Shown one piece after another: positions 44,293-54,198 of a stretch of 64,000 nt of DNA. Origin of the DNA: Rhodanobacter sp. OK091. Lineage in GTDB: Bacteria; Pseudomonadota; Gammaproteobacteria; Xanthomonadales; Rhodanobacteraceae. The notes beneath the pieces are model-generated. The model ran no database searches. It worked only from the letters and a program-made list of their open reading frames with translations, and was not told where the DNA came from. The stretch covers positions 2,046,001-2,110,000 of the forward strand of contig NZ_FRCH01000001.1 of NCBI RefSeq assembly GCF_900142825.1, written 5' to 3'. The first letter of the stretch is position 1, and each line of letters starts with the position of its first letter. The position numbers were made by a program, and so were the translations under genes.

Positions 44293-44739
44293 TTAGAGCG
44301 CTTGCCGGTACACATCGGGTTTGAGTATTTCCATCATGCTCGACGGATTGGCCAGCTCGCGGAACTCGAACTGCTTGTACAGATCATGTGCATCCTTGGT
44401 AGCGAGCATGAAGCGCCTTAGCCCTTGCAGGTCTTCATGCTCCTCGATGATTTGCATGAGCCACTTCGACAGGCCCTTGCCTCGATGTGCTTCGAGAACG
44501 AATACGTCTGCAAGATAGGCGAAGGTGGCTTTGTCGGTGATCACGCGGGCGAACCCCACTTGCTCGGCTCCGCGGTACAGGCCAAAGCACAAGGAGTTGC
44601 TTATGGCCCGCTCGACTACCGAGCGCGGAATGCCGGGCGACCAATAACTCTGCGCGAGAAACGCATGAATGATGGCGACATCCAGAAGCTCCGAATCAGT
44701 GGAGATCTCGTACTCGCCGCGTTGGACGTGGTTGGGCAT
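44293..44739 (-). CDS. GNAT-family N-acetyltransferase
   Basis: A 148-residue acetyltransferase. Motif A is VFVLEAHRGKGLSKWLMQIIEEH (RGKGLSKWL binds acetyl-CoA) and motif B is LATKDAHDLYKQFEFREL. The segment SYWSPGIPRSVVERAISNS is typical of the YjdJ/PhnO-like small GNATs found in many bacteria and in gene cassettes. The ATG (44737-44739) lies 8 bp after an attC-like site, the usual distance in integron cassettes. An in-frame extension upstream would run through that site and is rejected. Confidence 0.9.
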   Translation of the reverse strand: MPNHVQRGEYEISTDSELLDVAIIHAFLAQSYWSPGIPRSVVERAISNSLCFGLYRGAEQVGFARVITDKATFAYLADVFVLEAHRGKGLSKWLMQIIEEHEDLQGLRRFMLATKDAHDLYKQFEFRELANPSSMMEILKPDVYRQAL

Positions 44740-44747
44740 ATGAAGTG

Positions 44748-44803
44748 CTCTAACGCTGTAGTTAAGCAGGGGCGAAGCCGCCCGTTTGAAGGAAGGGCTA
44801 GGC
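44748..44803 (-). repeat. attC-like integron recombination site
   Basis: On the plus strand it reads CTCTAAC...GTTAAGC...GGGGCGAAGCCGCCC...GTTTGAAGG...GCTAGGC over 56 bases: imperfect inverted core sites (7-mers matching RYYYAAC and GTTRRRY with single mismatches), inner TTAAGC/TTTGAA boxes and a central GC-rich stem. This resembles the aadA-type attC closely in layout. The TAG stop of the upstream ABM gene lies inside one core site and the next gene starts 8 bp beyond the other, exactly as in gene cassettes. Confidence 0.7.
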
Positions 44804-45133
44804 CTCGCCATGCTGGAGGGGGACCAGGAAATCTGATATCGGCTCGAGGACTAATTCTGGCAAGCTCTCGGCGATGGACTCGCGCAATTGCGCCCAAGCC
44901 TCGGGATCGACGGACGAGCGAGCAAGCCCTTCAGCCTTTGCAGTTGCGGATGGCCACTGCGTGTAGCTGTACCAAATATCGTCTGGACCGCGATGCAAGC
45001 GCGAGCCCAATGAGCCGCGTTCAGTCAGCAGCAACTGAGTGATCCGCGACCACGCCTGGACAAACGTTTCCTCGGACCCGGGGCGCAGGCGCCAGCGATA
45101 GATGGCGCAGAAAGCGGAACTGGCATGGCTCAT
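44798..45133 (-). CDS. Small ABM-fold (antibiotic biosynthesis monooxygenase-like) protein
   Basis: A 111-residue protein with a ferredoxin-like alpha/beta pattern. AIYRWRLRPGSEETFVQAWSRIT is the characteristic first strand and helix of dimeric alpha-beta barrel proteins, followed by GSLGSRLHRGPDDIWYSYTQWPS. Such proteins include cofactor-free monooxygenases and haem-handling or stress proteins. No specific substrate can be given. The TAG stop (44798-44800) lies in an attC-like core site. It is the most upstream (right-hand) gene of the cassette-like group; 270 bp without a visible gene separate it from the glucan synthase end. Confidence 0.8.
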   Translation of the reverse strand: MSHASSAFCAIYRWRLRPGSEETFVQAWSRITQLLLTERGSLGSRLHRGPDDIWYSYTQWPSATAKAEGLARSSVDPEAWAQLRESIAESLPELVLEPISDFLVPLQHGEA

Positions 45134-45402
45134 ATATCTCCCATCCCGTTAGTTGTATTGCCGATCTCGCCACCGACAGGATTGCGCAGAAAAGCTGCGA
45201 CTTCGTATTCCATGGCGCTGGGAGCCTCGTGGCAGTGCAGTGTAATCCCACGGCCCAATCCATATGCGCGATGTCGACCCTAGGGCGGCGGCGCTAGGAA
45301 ATCAGCTGCTTACTTTCTTCGCCGCCAGATAATTTTGCAGCCTGGTTCCGCCGCGTTCGTCGATCGGGAAATGACCGATCCATCATGGATGAGGGACGTC
45401 GA

Positions 45403-48400
45403 TCAGCTCGCTCGGGGATGATTGAGCTCCACGCTGTGTTCCACCCCGTCATCGGCCAGTGGAATACAGCCATCCGCCTGCACCACCCCGTCCAGCCACA
45501 CGGTGCTCACGGTGCCGGCATCGCTCTGCCGCAGATCGATACGGTATTGCGTATCGAGGTAGCGGTAATCGAGCGAGAAGCCTTCCCACTCGGCAGGCAG
45601 CACCGGCGTGAAGCGCAAGCGGCCGGCTTCCAAGCGCAGGCCGAGCAGCGATTCGACGATCAGCCGGTACATCCAGCCGGCGGAGCCGGTGTACCAGCTC
45701 CAGCCGCCGCGGCCGATGTGCGGTTCGACCGCGTAGACGTCGGCGCAGACGACATAGGGTTCTACTTTGTAGACGTCCATCTCGGTGGCGTCGCTGCCAT
45801 GGTTGACCGGATTGATCATGCGCAGCAGTTCCCATGCGCGGGTGCTGTCGCCGAGTTTGGCGAAGGCCATCGTGGCCCAGATCGCGGCATGCGTGTACTG
45901 GCCGCCGTTCTCGCGCACGCCGGGGACGTAGCCCTTGATGTAGCCGGGGTCGAGCGCCGACTTGTCGAACGGCGGTTCCAGCAATTGCACCAGGCCCGCC
46001 TCGCGGCGCACCAGGTGCCGGTCCAGCGAGTTCATCGCCTGCTGCTGGCGTTCGGGCGTGGCGATGCCGGACAACACCGACCAGCTCTGCGCGATCGAGT
46101 CGATGCGGCATTCGTCGTTGCCGCTGGAGCCCAGCGGGGTGCCGTCGTCGAAGTACGCGCGGCGATACCAGGCGCCGTCCCAGGCGTGCTGTTCCAGCGC
46201 GACACGCAGCTGGCTGACTTCGCCTTCGCAGCGCAGCGCGAACGCTTCGTCGTCATGCAGGCGGGCCACTTCGGCGAAGCGGGTCAGCACCTCGCAGGAG
46301 AAGAAACCCAGCCACACGCTTTCGCCGCGACCGGCTTCGCCGACCCGGTTCATGCCGTCGTTCCAGTCGCCGCTGCCGATCAGCGGCAGGCCGTGCGCGC
46401 CGCGCGGCAGGCTGCGTTCGATTGCACGCACACAATGCTGGTATAGGGTTTCGCGCAGGCTCGACGGTTGTGGCAGGTCGTAGTAGGACTCTTCGCCGTG
46501 ATGCAGCGGGCGGCCTTCGATATAGCCGAGCTGCTCCCGCAGCACGTTCGTGTCGCCGGTGGCCAGCACGTAGCGGCTGGCGGCCAGCGGCAGCCACAGG
46601 TAATCGTCCGAACACGCGGTGCGCACGCCGCGGTCCAGCGGCGGATGCCACCAATGCTGCACGTCGCCTTCGGGAAACTGGTGCGCGGCGCACAGCAGCA
46701 GTTGCGTCCGCGTCAGGTCGGGTGCCGCGTGCAGCAGCGCCATCGAATCCTGCAACTGGTCGCGGAAGCCGAACGCGCCGCCGGACTGGTAGTAGCCGCT
46801 GCGTGCCCACATGCGGCAGGCGATGGTCTGATACAGCAGCCAGCCGTTCGCCAGCACGTCGAGCGCCGGCTCCGGCGTGCTTATCTGCACGGCGCCGAGC
46901 ATGCGTGCCCAATGGGCGTGGATCCTTTCCAGTGTTTCGGCGGCCACGCCGCGACCACGGAAACGCTGCACCAGCGCGGCAGCATCGGCGCCGTCGCGAC
47001 CGAGGCCGAGCCGGAAGATCAGCTGACGTTGCTCTCCTGCGTCCAATGCCACGTTGACCTGCAATGCCGCGCACGGATCCAGTCCGGCGCCGAGGCGGCC
47101 AGACAGATGCGCGCGTCCCAGCCCAGCCGGCGCGACCGCACTGCCGTTGCGGCCGATGAACGCGCTGCGGTCGCCGTCGATGCCGCGGCCGGGATCGTCC
47201 ACGTCGAAGAACGCGACGCGATTCGGGAACTCGCTGTTGTAGGCATTGCGGGCGAACAGCGCACCGCTGGCCGGATCCGATTCGGTCACCACGTGCATCG
47301 CGGTGCGCTCGCGCAGATCGCCGAGCAGCCATTCGACGTAGCCGGTGACGCTGAGCCGGCGCGGCTGGCCGGAGTCATTGCGCAGCCTCAGTACCGAGAA
47401 TTTGACCGAGGCATCCAGCGCCACGTAGATCCACAGCTCGGAGTGGATGCCGTCCTCGTCGTGCTCGAACACGCTGTAGCCGAAGCCGTGGCGGGTGACG
47501 TAATGGCCGCTGCCTCGCGCGGGCAGCGGCGTGGGCGACCAGACCTGGCCGGTTTCATCGTCGCGCAGGTACAGCGCCTCGCCGCTGCCGTCGCTGACCG
47601 GGTCGTTGTGCCACGGCGTGAGCCGGAACTCGTGCGCATTCTCGCCCCAGGTATACGCGCTGCCGCTCTCGGAGATCACCGTGCCGAAGTGCGGATTGGC
47701 CAACACGTTGGCCCATGGTGCGGGCGTGGCGTCGCCCGGGCCGAGCGTGATCACGTACTCGCGGCCATCGGCGCTGAAGCCGCCGTGCGGGTTGGTCAGC
47801 TGCAAGGTGGGAGGAGCCGGCGGCGCCAGTGCAGTCGGGATGCGCCGCGGTCTGCTGGCTTCGAAACGCGGTGCCTGCGTTACCGCCACGCGCCGGCTGA
47901 TTTGCTCGGTTAGGCTGCCGCGGTTGTCGGCCAGGATGATCCGTGCGCTGGCCAGCATCACCAGCCGATCCTCGCCGGACAGCTGCTGCGCCGGACGCAC
48001 GAAGATGCCGCCGGGACGGTCGAGCAGGCTCGCTTCGCTGCCCGACGCAATCAGTCCCATGATCTGGTCCTGCAATTCCTGCCGGTAGCCGGCGCGGTCC
48101 TCGTTCCAGATCACCAGATCCACGGCAAGCCCCTTCAGCCGCCAGTACGCATGCGCCTGCACCAGCTGGCGCACCAGCTCGATCCGCGCGCGATCGGCAA
48201 TCTGCAGCAGCACGATCGGCAGGTCGCCGGAGATCGACTGACCCCACAGCCCGGACTGGCCGCGCCGGTTGCCGCGCAGGACGCCGGGCTCCGCACGCAG
48301 ATTCGCGTTCGGATAGATGATCGAGGTCGCCATGTGCTCATACAGCTGCGCATCGGCGAGGCTGGCATTGAGCTGGCGCAGCAGCACCTGGCTGTGTGTC

Positions 48401-51400
48401 CAGGCCAGGTCGAACACGCGGTCGGCGAGGTGGCGGTCGCGGTACTTGCCGATCAGCTGGATGCAGCCGTCGCGGTGGTCGGCGAGCCCGGTGACGAAGT
48501 CGATCGTCGCGGACTGTTCCGGCTCCAGCGTGATGCGGCAGCGGATCGCCACGATCGGATCGAGCACCGAGCCTGTGCTGTTGGACAGTTGCGACTGTTC
48601 GCGATCCAGCGCCTGCGGCTGCGTCAGATTGCGGCCGCGACCGATGAAGCGTGCGCGGTCGGTCTCGTAGGAGATCTGGTCGATGTCGGCGTTGTGCACG
48701 GCCAGCAGATGGCACATCCACGGCACGTGTTCGTCGGCAGCGCGCGGGCGCCGGGTACATACGATCGCCTGCAGTTCCGGGATCAGCTCGGTCTGCACGA
48801 ACAGCTTGCTGAAGGCCGGATGCAAGGCATCGGCTATCGATGGCGCCAGCACCACCTCGGCGTAGCTGGTCAGCTCGATCGTGCGCCGCATGCGGCTGCG
48901 GTTGGTGATGCGTGTGCGGCGCAGCTCGATATCGTCTTCCGGCGAGACCACGATCTCGGTATGCGAATCGAACTCGCGTTCGCGCACGCGGAATTCGGCG
49001 CGGGCATCGGAGAAGATCGCCTCGAACAGCTCGGTCTTCTTCAACGTCGGCTGATACGCGGTGGACCAGTAGTCGCCGCTGGCGACGTCGCGCAGGTAGC
49101 AGAACATGCCCCAGTGATCGCGCGTGATGTCCTCGCGCCAGCGTGTCAACGCCAGTTCGCCGCGACGGCTGTAGCCGCCGCCGGCACTGCTGACCATGGT
49201 GTGATAGCGGCCGTTCGACAGCAGTTGCACCGCCGGCCGCGGCCGGTTCGGATCGGTGAACACGCGCAGCCGTGCCTCGGCCGCGCGCGTCTGGCCGTCC
49301 GATTCGGGGAAACCGGAGGCGTGCAGGTATTCCGCGGCGGTCTTCGGCACGCGCTCCTGCAGCAGCAGGCTGGTGGCCTGGAACTGCGGGTCGGTCTCGA
49401 AGCGCCGCTGCATCGGCCGGCCCAGCAGCGCGTAGTCGAGCGCCAGCAGGCTCATGCCCTGGTGGTGCGCCATGAACGACTGCACCACGGCCGAGGCCTG
49501 ACCCAGCGGCAAGCGCGCGGGGGTGTAGTCGATCGCTTCGTACAGGCCGAAGCGGCCTGCGGCGCCTGAATCGGCCAACCGCTGCAGATTTCTGGTCGCC
49601 GCCGCCGGCGCCACCATCATCGCCAACGCGGTGGCGTACGGCGCGATCACCACGTCGTCGCCGAGCCCACGCTTGAGGCCCAGCCCGGGTACGCCGAACG
49701 CGCGGTACTGATAGGTAAAGTGCGCGTCCAGCGTGTTGTAGCCGGATTCGGAAACGCCCCATGGCACGTTCAGCTGGTTGCCGTATTCGATCTGGCGGGC
49801 CACCGCCGCGCGACAGGTCTGGTCGAGCAAGGTGCCTTCATAGCTCGGCATCACCAGCGTGGGCATCAGGTATTCGAACATCGAGCCGGTCCACGACAGC
49901 AGCACGGGTTCGCCGCCGCTGGTGGTGAGCAGCCGGCCCAGCGAGAACCAGTTGTCCTGCGGCAGCTGACCCTGCGCGATCGCCACGAAACTGGCCAGCC
50001 GCGCCTCCGAAGCCAGCAGGTCGTAGTAGCTCGCGTCGAGCCGGCGCTCGTCGACGTTGTAGCCGATCGACAGCAGGTCGCGCGCGCTGTCGTATAGGAA
50101 GCGATAGTCCATCAAGGCCAGGTCGCCGGCCTGATGCGCGAGTTGCTCGATCACGGCGATGCGTTCGCGCGCGCGTTCGCGCATGGCGTCGGCGCCCGCG
50201 TCGGCGGGCCAGCACAGCGGTTCGATCCGCGCCAGCTGGCGCAGCGTGGGAATGCCGTTGAAGCCGCCGTCATCGTCGTGCGGAGGATCGAGCTTGAAGG
50301 TGGCGGCTTCGTCGCACAGGTCGCTGCATTGTTCGAGCAGGGCGGCGAGCCAGAACTCCGCGCCGCTGCCGGGTTCGACCTGCAGCGATTGCGCCAGGAC
50401 GTGGGCGTGATCCAGCAGTCGTTGCAACAGCGCCGCAGCGACGCTGGTGGTGGCCGGCGGCGTGGCCAGTCCATCCTGCAATGCTTGCCGCAGCGGATCC
50501 AGCGCCGACGCGGTGCCGGCATCGAGCGCGTCGTGCAGCACGTTCACGGTATCGAGCATGCCAAGCAGCACGCGCGGCTGGAACACCGGCTCGTCCGGCA
50601 GCGCCAGCAGACCCGGCCGCAGAGTCAGCAGGTGGCCGGCGAGGTTGCCGCTGTCCACCACCGAGACGTACAGCGGTGCCAGCGGTTGCAGGTTCAGCGT
50701 GTCGTACCAGTTGTAGAAGTGGCCGCGATGGCGCGGCAGCTGCTGCATCGTGGCCAGGGTCTGGCGCGTGCGATCGAGCAGGCTGCCGATGCTGAGGAAG
50801 CCGAAGTCGCAGGCGGCCAGATTCGCCAGCAGCGCCATGCCGATATTCGTCGGCGAGGTGCGATGAGCGATCACCAGCCCCGGCTGCTCCTGCACATTGT
50901 CCGGCGGCAACCAATGATCGGCCGGGCCGACGTAGGTGTCGAAGAATGCCCAAGTGCGGCGTGCCAGCACGCGCAGGAAGCGCATCTGTGCCGCAGTTGG
51001 CGCAAACGTATCGGGCTTGCGTGGCTGGCTGATCCACCATGCCAGCGACGGCGACAGCAGCCACAGCAGCAACAGCGGCCCCGCCAGCAGCAATACCATC
51101 GGCCGTTGCAGCGTCAGCGCCACGGTCAGCCCCAATGCCAGCAGCGGGCCTAGCCACATCGTTCGCCACAGGGCCGCCGGTGCGTTGCTGCTGCGCCGTT
51201 CGACCTCGCTGGAGGTCTGCCACTGCAGCAGGTGTCGATGACTGATCGCCATCCGCCACAGCGTGCGCACGATCGCGTCGAGCTGGTACAGCACCTCATG
51301 CGGCAGCCAGGCCAGCCCCAGCCCCATCCGCGCGAAATGCTGCAGGCCGGCCTGGAAGCCGGCACGCAGATGCTGATCCAGTTGCACGTCCTTGGGTTTC

Positions 51401-54033
51401 TGCACCAGCTCCAGCAAGGCCGACAGCAGCGGCGGCACCAGGACCATCGCCAGCACGGCCAGCGTCCACGACAGCACCGGCGACAGCACCAGCCAGCCGG
51501 TCACCAGCAATACCAGCAGCGAGGACGGCACCAGGCTGCGGCGCAGGTTGTCGAGGATCTTCCAGCGCGACAGCGCGGTCAGTGCGTTGCGGCGCCAGCC
51601 GTCATGCGCCGTCGGCGCCCACGGCAGCAGCCACGGCAGCAGCTGCCAGTCACCGCGGATCCAGCGATGACGCCGCCTGATGTCGGCGCCATAACGAGGC
51701 GGGTATTCCTCGAACAGTTGCACGTCGCTGAGCAGGCCCGCGCGGGCGTGGCAGCCCTCGACCAAGTCATGGCTGAGAATGCGGTTTTCCGGGAAACGGC
51801 CGTCCAGGCTGAGCTCGAACGCATCGATGGCGTAGATGCCCTTGCCGACGAACGAGCCTTCGTGGAACACGTCCTGATAGACATCCGACACCATCTGCGT
51901 ATACGGATCGATGCCTGCGTCGCTGCCGTACAGCTGCGCATAGCGCGAGCGCGCGGTGCTGGGCAGGCTGATGCCTACTCGCGGCTGCAGGATCGCGTAG
52001 CCGGACACCACGCGCCGCTGCACGGGGTCGTATACCGCGCGGTTGAGCGGGTGATCGATGGTGCCGACGAACGCCTGCGCCGAATCGCGCGGCAGTCCGG
52101 TGTCGGTGTCCAGCGTGATCACATACTGCACGCGCGGCAGCGTCGCGATGTCGCCGACGATCAGCATGAAGCGGCCGTGCGCATTGCCGCGCAGCAGCGC
52201 GTTGAGATCGGCCAGCTTGCCGCGCTTGCGCTCGTGGCCCATCCAGCATCGCTCGGCGGCATTCCACCGGCGGGGGCGATGGAACAGGAAGAAGCGGTCG
52301 GCCTCGACGCTCGCATAGCGCTCGTTGAGCGCCTCGATGCGCCGCCGCGCCAGACGCAGCAGTGCCTCGTCGCCGGGCAGCGTCTCGCTGTCCGCATCGG
52401 CGAAATCGGTGAGCAAGGCGAAGTGCAGGTGTTCGTCGCGGTTGCCTAGGAAGCGCACTTCCAGTGCTTCGACCAGGTCTTCGACATCCTGCGCGCTGGC
52501 GAACAGGCTGGGGATCGCCACCAGCGTGCGTGCGCCGGGCGGGATGCCTTCCGAATAATCCATCCGCGGCAGCAACTGCGGCGGGATCGTCAGCGTGGCC
52601 ATCCAGTTGAGCAGGCTCAATCCCAGCTGGCTGGCCAGGATGGCGGCCGGAATGGCGATCGCGACAAGCACCCACGTCGGCAGCCGATTATGTATGGCGG
52701 CCGCCACCAGCGGCTGCGCGAACGCGAACGTCAGCAGCGCCAGCAAGCCAAGGTAGATCGGCAGCGGCGCGCGGTCGAGGCCGCGGCGCAGCGTTTCGGC
52801 CAGCCGCGGCCGGACACCGAGGCGCTGCTCCAGCTGGCGGCGGCCCCGATCGATCAAGTAGAGACCGACGTGCTGCGGCAGCGACGACGTGGTGTCGGTT
52901 GGCGCGGCGGCCTGACACAGCGCCACGGTCGTCTCGGCCACCTCCAGCTCGGTCAGCCGATGATGCCGCGCGAGCCCTTCCACCACGTGGCGATAGCGGT
53001 CGCGGGTGGTGAAATCCATCGCCGCATAGACGCCGGCCGGATCCTCGCGCAGACATTGCTCGACCAGACTGCTCTGCTCGACGAAGTCGCGCCAGTCGAT
53101 CGCCGACAGCGTGCGCAGGCTGCCGATGCTGTTGCTGATCGAAACCTGGTTGGCGGCCTGCTGCTGCGCCTCCAGCTGTACCAGATGTTCGATGCTCCGG
53201 CCCGACGTGGACAGACGTTGTTCGATCCAGCTCAGCGGCAACGCCAGCGCGGGGCTCTGGCCTTGCAGCCGGCGCGCCATCTCGGCGACGAACGGACCGT
53301 TCATCGGCGGGTTCGAGCGCGCCATGTCGGCAACCACCAGCACCACGCTGCTCGGATCGCGCTCGGCGGTCGCCGTCATGCTGTCGGCCCAGCGCACGGC
53401 CTTGCCGCGGTAACGCCAGTCCGCCATCACCCGGGCGGCGACCCGGCGCAGGTTCTCGATCAGCGCCAGCCGCAGCATGATCGGGATCGCCCACAGCTCG
53501 CCCAGCTTGAGCGGAGTCACGCTCTGGTAGGCATTGATGAAGCGGTGCAGGCTGCTGGTGTCGACCCGGCCGTCGCCGTGCGAAATGATTTCCAGCGCGA
53601 TGTCGTACACCCGCGGCAGACCTGCCGACAAACTGTTTTCCAGCCGAGGCAGCTCGCGGCTGTAACCCTTCGGCAGATGGCGGCGCGCGATCCTGATCTG
53701 CTCCTCGATCAGGTAGAAGTTGTCCAGCAGCCATTCGCCGGCCGGGGTGACCCGCCGTTTGCGCCGGGTGGCGTTGGTCAGCCGTTCGCAGGTATGCGTC
53801 AGCACCGCTTCGTTGTCGGCCAGCCGGGCCAGCAGCAAATCCGCCCCCGACCGCGCACTCAACCGGTGCTGGCTGGCCAGTGCCGCGCCATGTCGTTCCA
53901 TCTGCTCGGCGCTGAACAGCTCCGAACGCAGCGCCGGCTCCTGCTCCGGTCGTATGCGTGCCGCGGCGCGGCGGCGCCGGAATGCGCGCAGACGGCGCAG
54001 CTTGAGCAGGTCGAGAAGGCTGCCGATGTTCAA
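45403..54033 (-). CDS. ndvB: Cyclic beta-1,2-glucan synthase (NdvB/ChvB family)
   Basis: A single 2876-residue inner-membrane enzyme, close to the size of rhizobial NdvB. Helices lie near 425-480, 840-880 and 955-1000. The GT84 glycosyltransferase domain (about 500-800) has LDTDTGLPRDS at 641-651 and RRHRWIRGDWQ near 788-797. The PF10091 cyclisation domain (about 1015-1530; GH189 in recent nomenclature) has SWTGSMFEYLMPTLVMPS and VPWGVSESGYN. The C-terminal GH94 phosphorylase module, which trims the chain, has GSGDWNDGM near 2553-2561. All catalytic regions look intact. Translation probably starts at TTG with AAGGA upstream. The protein uses UDP-glucose to make periplasmic cyclic glucans important in osmoprotection and host interaction; Xanthomonas ndvB mutants lose virulence. 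Confidence 0.93.
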   Translation of the reverse strand: MNIGSLLDLLKLRRLRAFRRRRAAARIRPEQEPALRSELFSAEQMERHGAALASQHRLSARSGADLLLARLADNEAVLTHTCERLTNATRRKRRVTPAGEWLLDNFYLIEEQIRIARRHLPKGYSRELPRLENSLSAGLPRVYDIALEIISHGDGRVDTSSLHRFINAYQSVTPLKLGELWAIPIMLRLALIENLRRVAARVMADWRYRGKAVRWADSMTATAERDPSSVVLVVADMARSNPPMNGPFVAEMARRLQGQSPALALPLSWIEQRLSTSGRSIEHLVQLEAQQQAANQVSISNSIGSLRTLSAIDWRDFVEQSSLVEQCLREDPAGVYAAMDFTTRDRYRHVVEGLARHHRLTELEVAETTVALCQAAAPTDTTSSLPQHVGLYLIDRGRRQLEQRLGVRPRLAETLRRGLDRAPLPIYLGLLALLTFAFAQPLVAAAIHNRLPTWVLVAIAIPAAILASQLGLSLLNWMATLTIPPQLLPRMDYSEGIPPGARTLVAIPSLFASAQDVEDLVEALEVRFLGNRDEHLHFALLTDFADADSETLPGDEALLRLARRRIEALNERYASVEADRFFLFHRPRRWNAAERCWMGHERKRGKLADLNALLRGNAHGRFMLIVGDIATLPRVQYVITLDTDTGLPRDSAQAFVGTIDHPLNRAVYDPVQRRVVSGYAILQPRVGISLPSTARSRYAQLYGSDAGIDPYTQMVSDVYQDVFHEGSFVGKGIYAIDAFELSLDGRFPENRILSHDLVEGCHARAGLLSDVQLFEEYPPRYGADIRRRHRWIRGDWQLLPWLLPWAPTAHDGWRRNALTALSRWKILDNLRRSLVPSSLLVLLVTGWLVLSPVLSWTLAVLAMVLVPPLLSALLELVQKPKDVQLDQHLRAGFQAGLQHFARMGLGLAWLPHEVLYQLDAIVRTLWRMAISHRHLLQWQTSSEVERRSSNAPAALWRTMWLGPLLALGLTVALTLQRPMVLLLAGPLLLLWLLSPSLAWWISQPRKPDTFAPTAAQMRFLRVLARRTWAFFDTYVGPADHWLPPDNVQEQPGLVIAHRTSPTNIGMALLANLAACDFGFLSIGSLLDRTRQTLATMQQLPRHRGHFYNWYDTLNLQPLAPLYVSVVDSGNLAGHLLTLRPGLLALPDEPVFQPRVLLGMLDTVNVLHDALDAGTASALDPLRQALQDGLATPPATTSVAAALLQRLLDHAHVLAQSLQVEPGSGAEFWLAALLEQCSDLCDEAATFKLDPPHDDDGGFNGIPTLRQLARIEPLCWPADAGADAMRERARERIAVIEQLAHQAGDLALMDYRFLYDSARDLLSIGYNVDERRLDASYYDLLASEARLASFVAIAQGQLPQDNWFSLGRLLTTSGGEPVLLSWTGSMFEYLMPTLVMPSYEGTLLDQTCRAAVARQIEYGNQLNVPWGVSESGYNTLDAHFTYQYRAFGVPGLGLKRGLGDDVVIAPYATALAMMVAPAAATRNLQRLADSGAAGRFGLYEAIDYTPARLPLGQASAVVQSFMAHHQGMSLLALDYALLGRPMQRRFETDPQFQATSLLLQERVPKTAAEYLHASGFPESDGQTRAAEARLRVFTDPNRPRPAVQLLSNGRYHTMVSSAGGGYSRRGELALTRWREDITRDHWGMFCYLRDVASGDYWSTAYQPTLKKTELFEAIFSDARAEFRVREREFDSHTEIVVSPEDDIELRRTRITNRSRMRRTIELTSYAEVVLAPSIADALHPAFSKLFVQTELIPELQAIVCTRRPRAADEHVPWMCHLLAVHNADIDQISYETDRARFIGRGRNLTQPQALDREQSQLSNSTGSVLDPIVAIRCRITLEPEQSATIDFVTGLADHRDGCIQLIGKYRDRHLADRVFDLAWTHSQVLLRQLNASLADAQLYEHMATSIIYPNANLRAEPGVLRGNRRGQSGLWGQSISGDLPIVLLQIADRARIELVRQLVQAHAYWRLKGLAVDLVIWNEDRAGYRQELQDQIMGLIASGSEASLLDRPGGIFVRPAQQLSGEDRLVMLASARIILADNRGSLTEQISRRVAVTQAPRFEASRPRRIPTALAPPAPPTLQLTNPHGGFSADGREYVITLGPGDATPAPWANVLANPHFGTVISESGSAYTWGENAHEFRLTPWHNDPVSDGSGEALYLRDDETGQVWSPTPLPARGSGHYVTRHGFGYSVFEHDEDGIHSELWIYVALDASVKFSVLRLRNDSGQPRRLSVTGYVEWLLGDLRERTAMHVVTESDPASGALFARNAYNSEFPNRVAFFDVDDPGRGIDGDRSAFIGRNGSAVAPAGLGRAHLSGRLGAGLDPCAALQVNVALDAGEQRQLIFRLGLGRDGADAAALVQRFRGRGVAAETLERIHAHWARMLGAVQISTPEPALDVLANGWLLYQTIACRMWARSGYYQSGGAFGFRDQLQDSMALLHAAPDLTRTQLLLCAAHQFPEGDVQHWWHPPLDRGVRTACSDDYLWLPLAASRYVLATGDTNVLREQLGYIEGRPLHHGEESYYDLPQPSSLRETLYQHCVRAIERSLPRGAHGLPLIGSGDWNDGMNRVGEAGRGESVWLGFFSCEVLTRFAEVARLHDDEAFALRCEGEVSQLRVALEQHAWDGAWYRRAYFDDGTPLGSSGNDECRIDSIAQSWSVLSGIATPERQQQAMNSLDRHLVRREAGLVQLLEPPFDKSALDPGYIKGYVPGVRENGGQYTHAAIWATMAFAKLGDSTRAWELLRMINPVNHGSDATEMDVYKVEPYVVCADVYAVEPHIGRGGWSWYTGSAGWMYRLIVESLLGLRLEAGRLRFTPVLPAEWEGFSLDYRYLDTQYRIDLRQSDAGTVSTVWLDGVVQADGCIPLADDGVEHSVELNHPRAS

Positions 54034-54198
54034 GTCCGGTTTTTCCTTGGGTTCATGCCGGGCCGTCGCGAACCGTCCATTTCTGTGAAAGCCCGGGACA
54101 TCCGCTGCAGCCAGCAGCTACCGCCCGGACCCTACGCGCCGACGTGTGAAGACGGCGCACGCTACGATGAGTGCCCAGCCCCGCACCGGAGTCATGCC

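Noticed and set aside
52690-54198. A 500-codon upstream extension of the GNAT at 54199-54660
   Set aside because: That part is antisense to the glucan synthase; GGAG and family length fix the start at GTG 54199.
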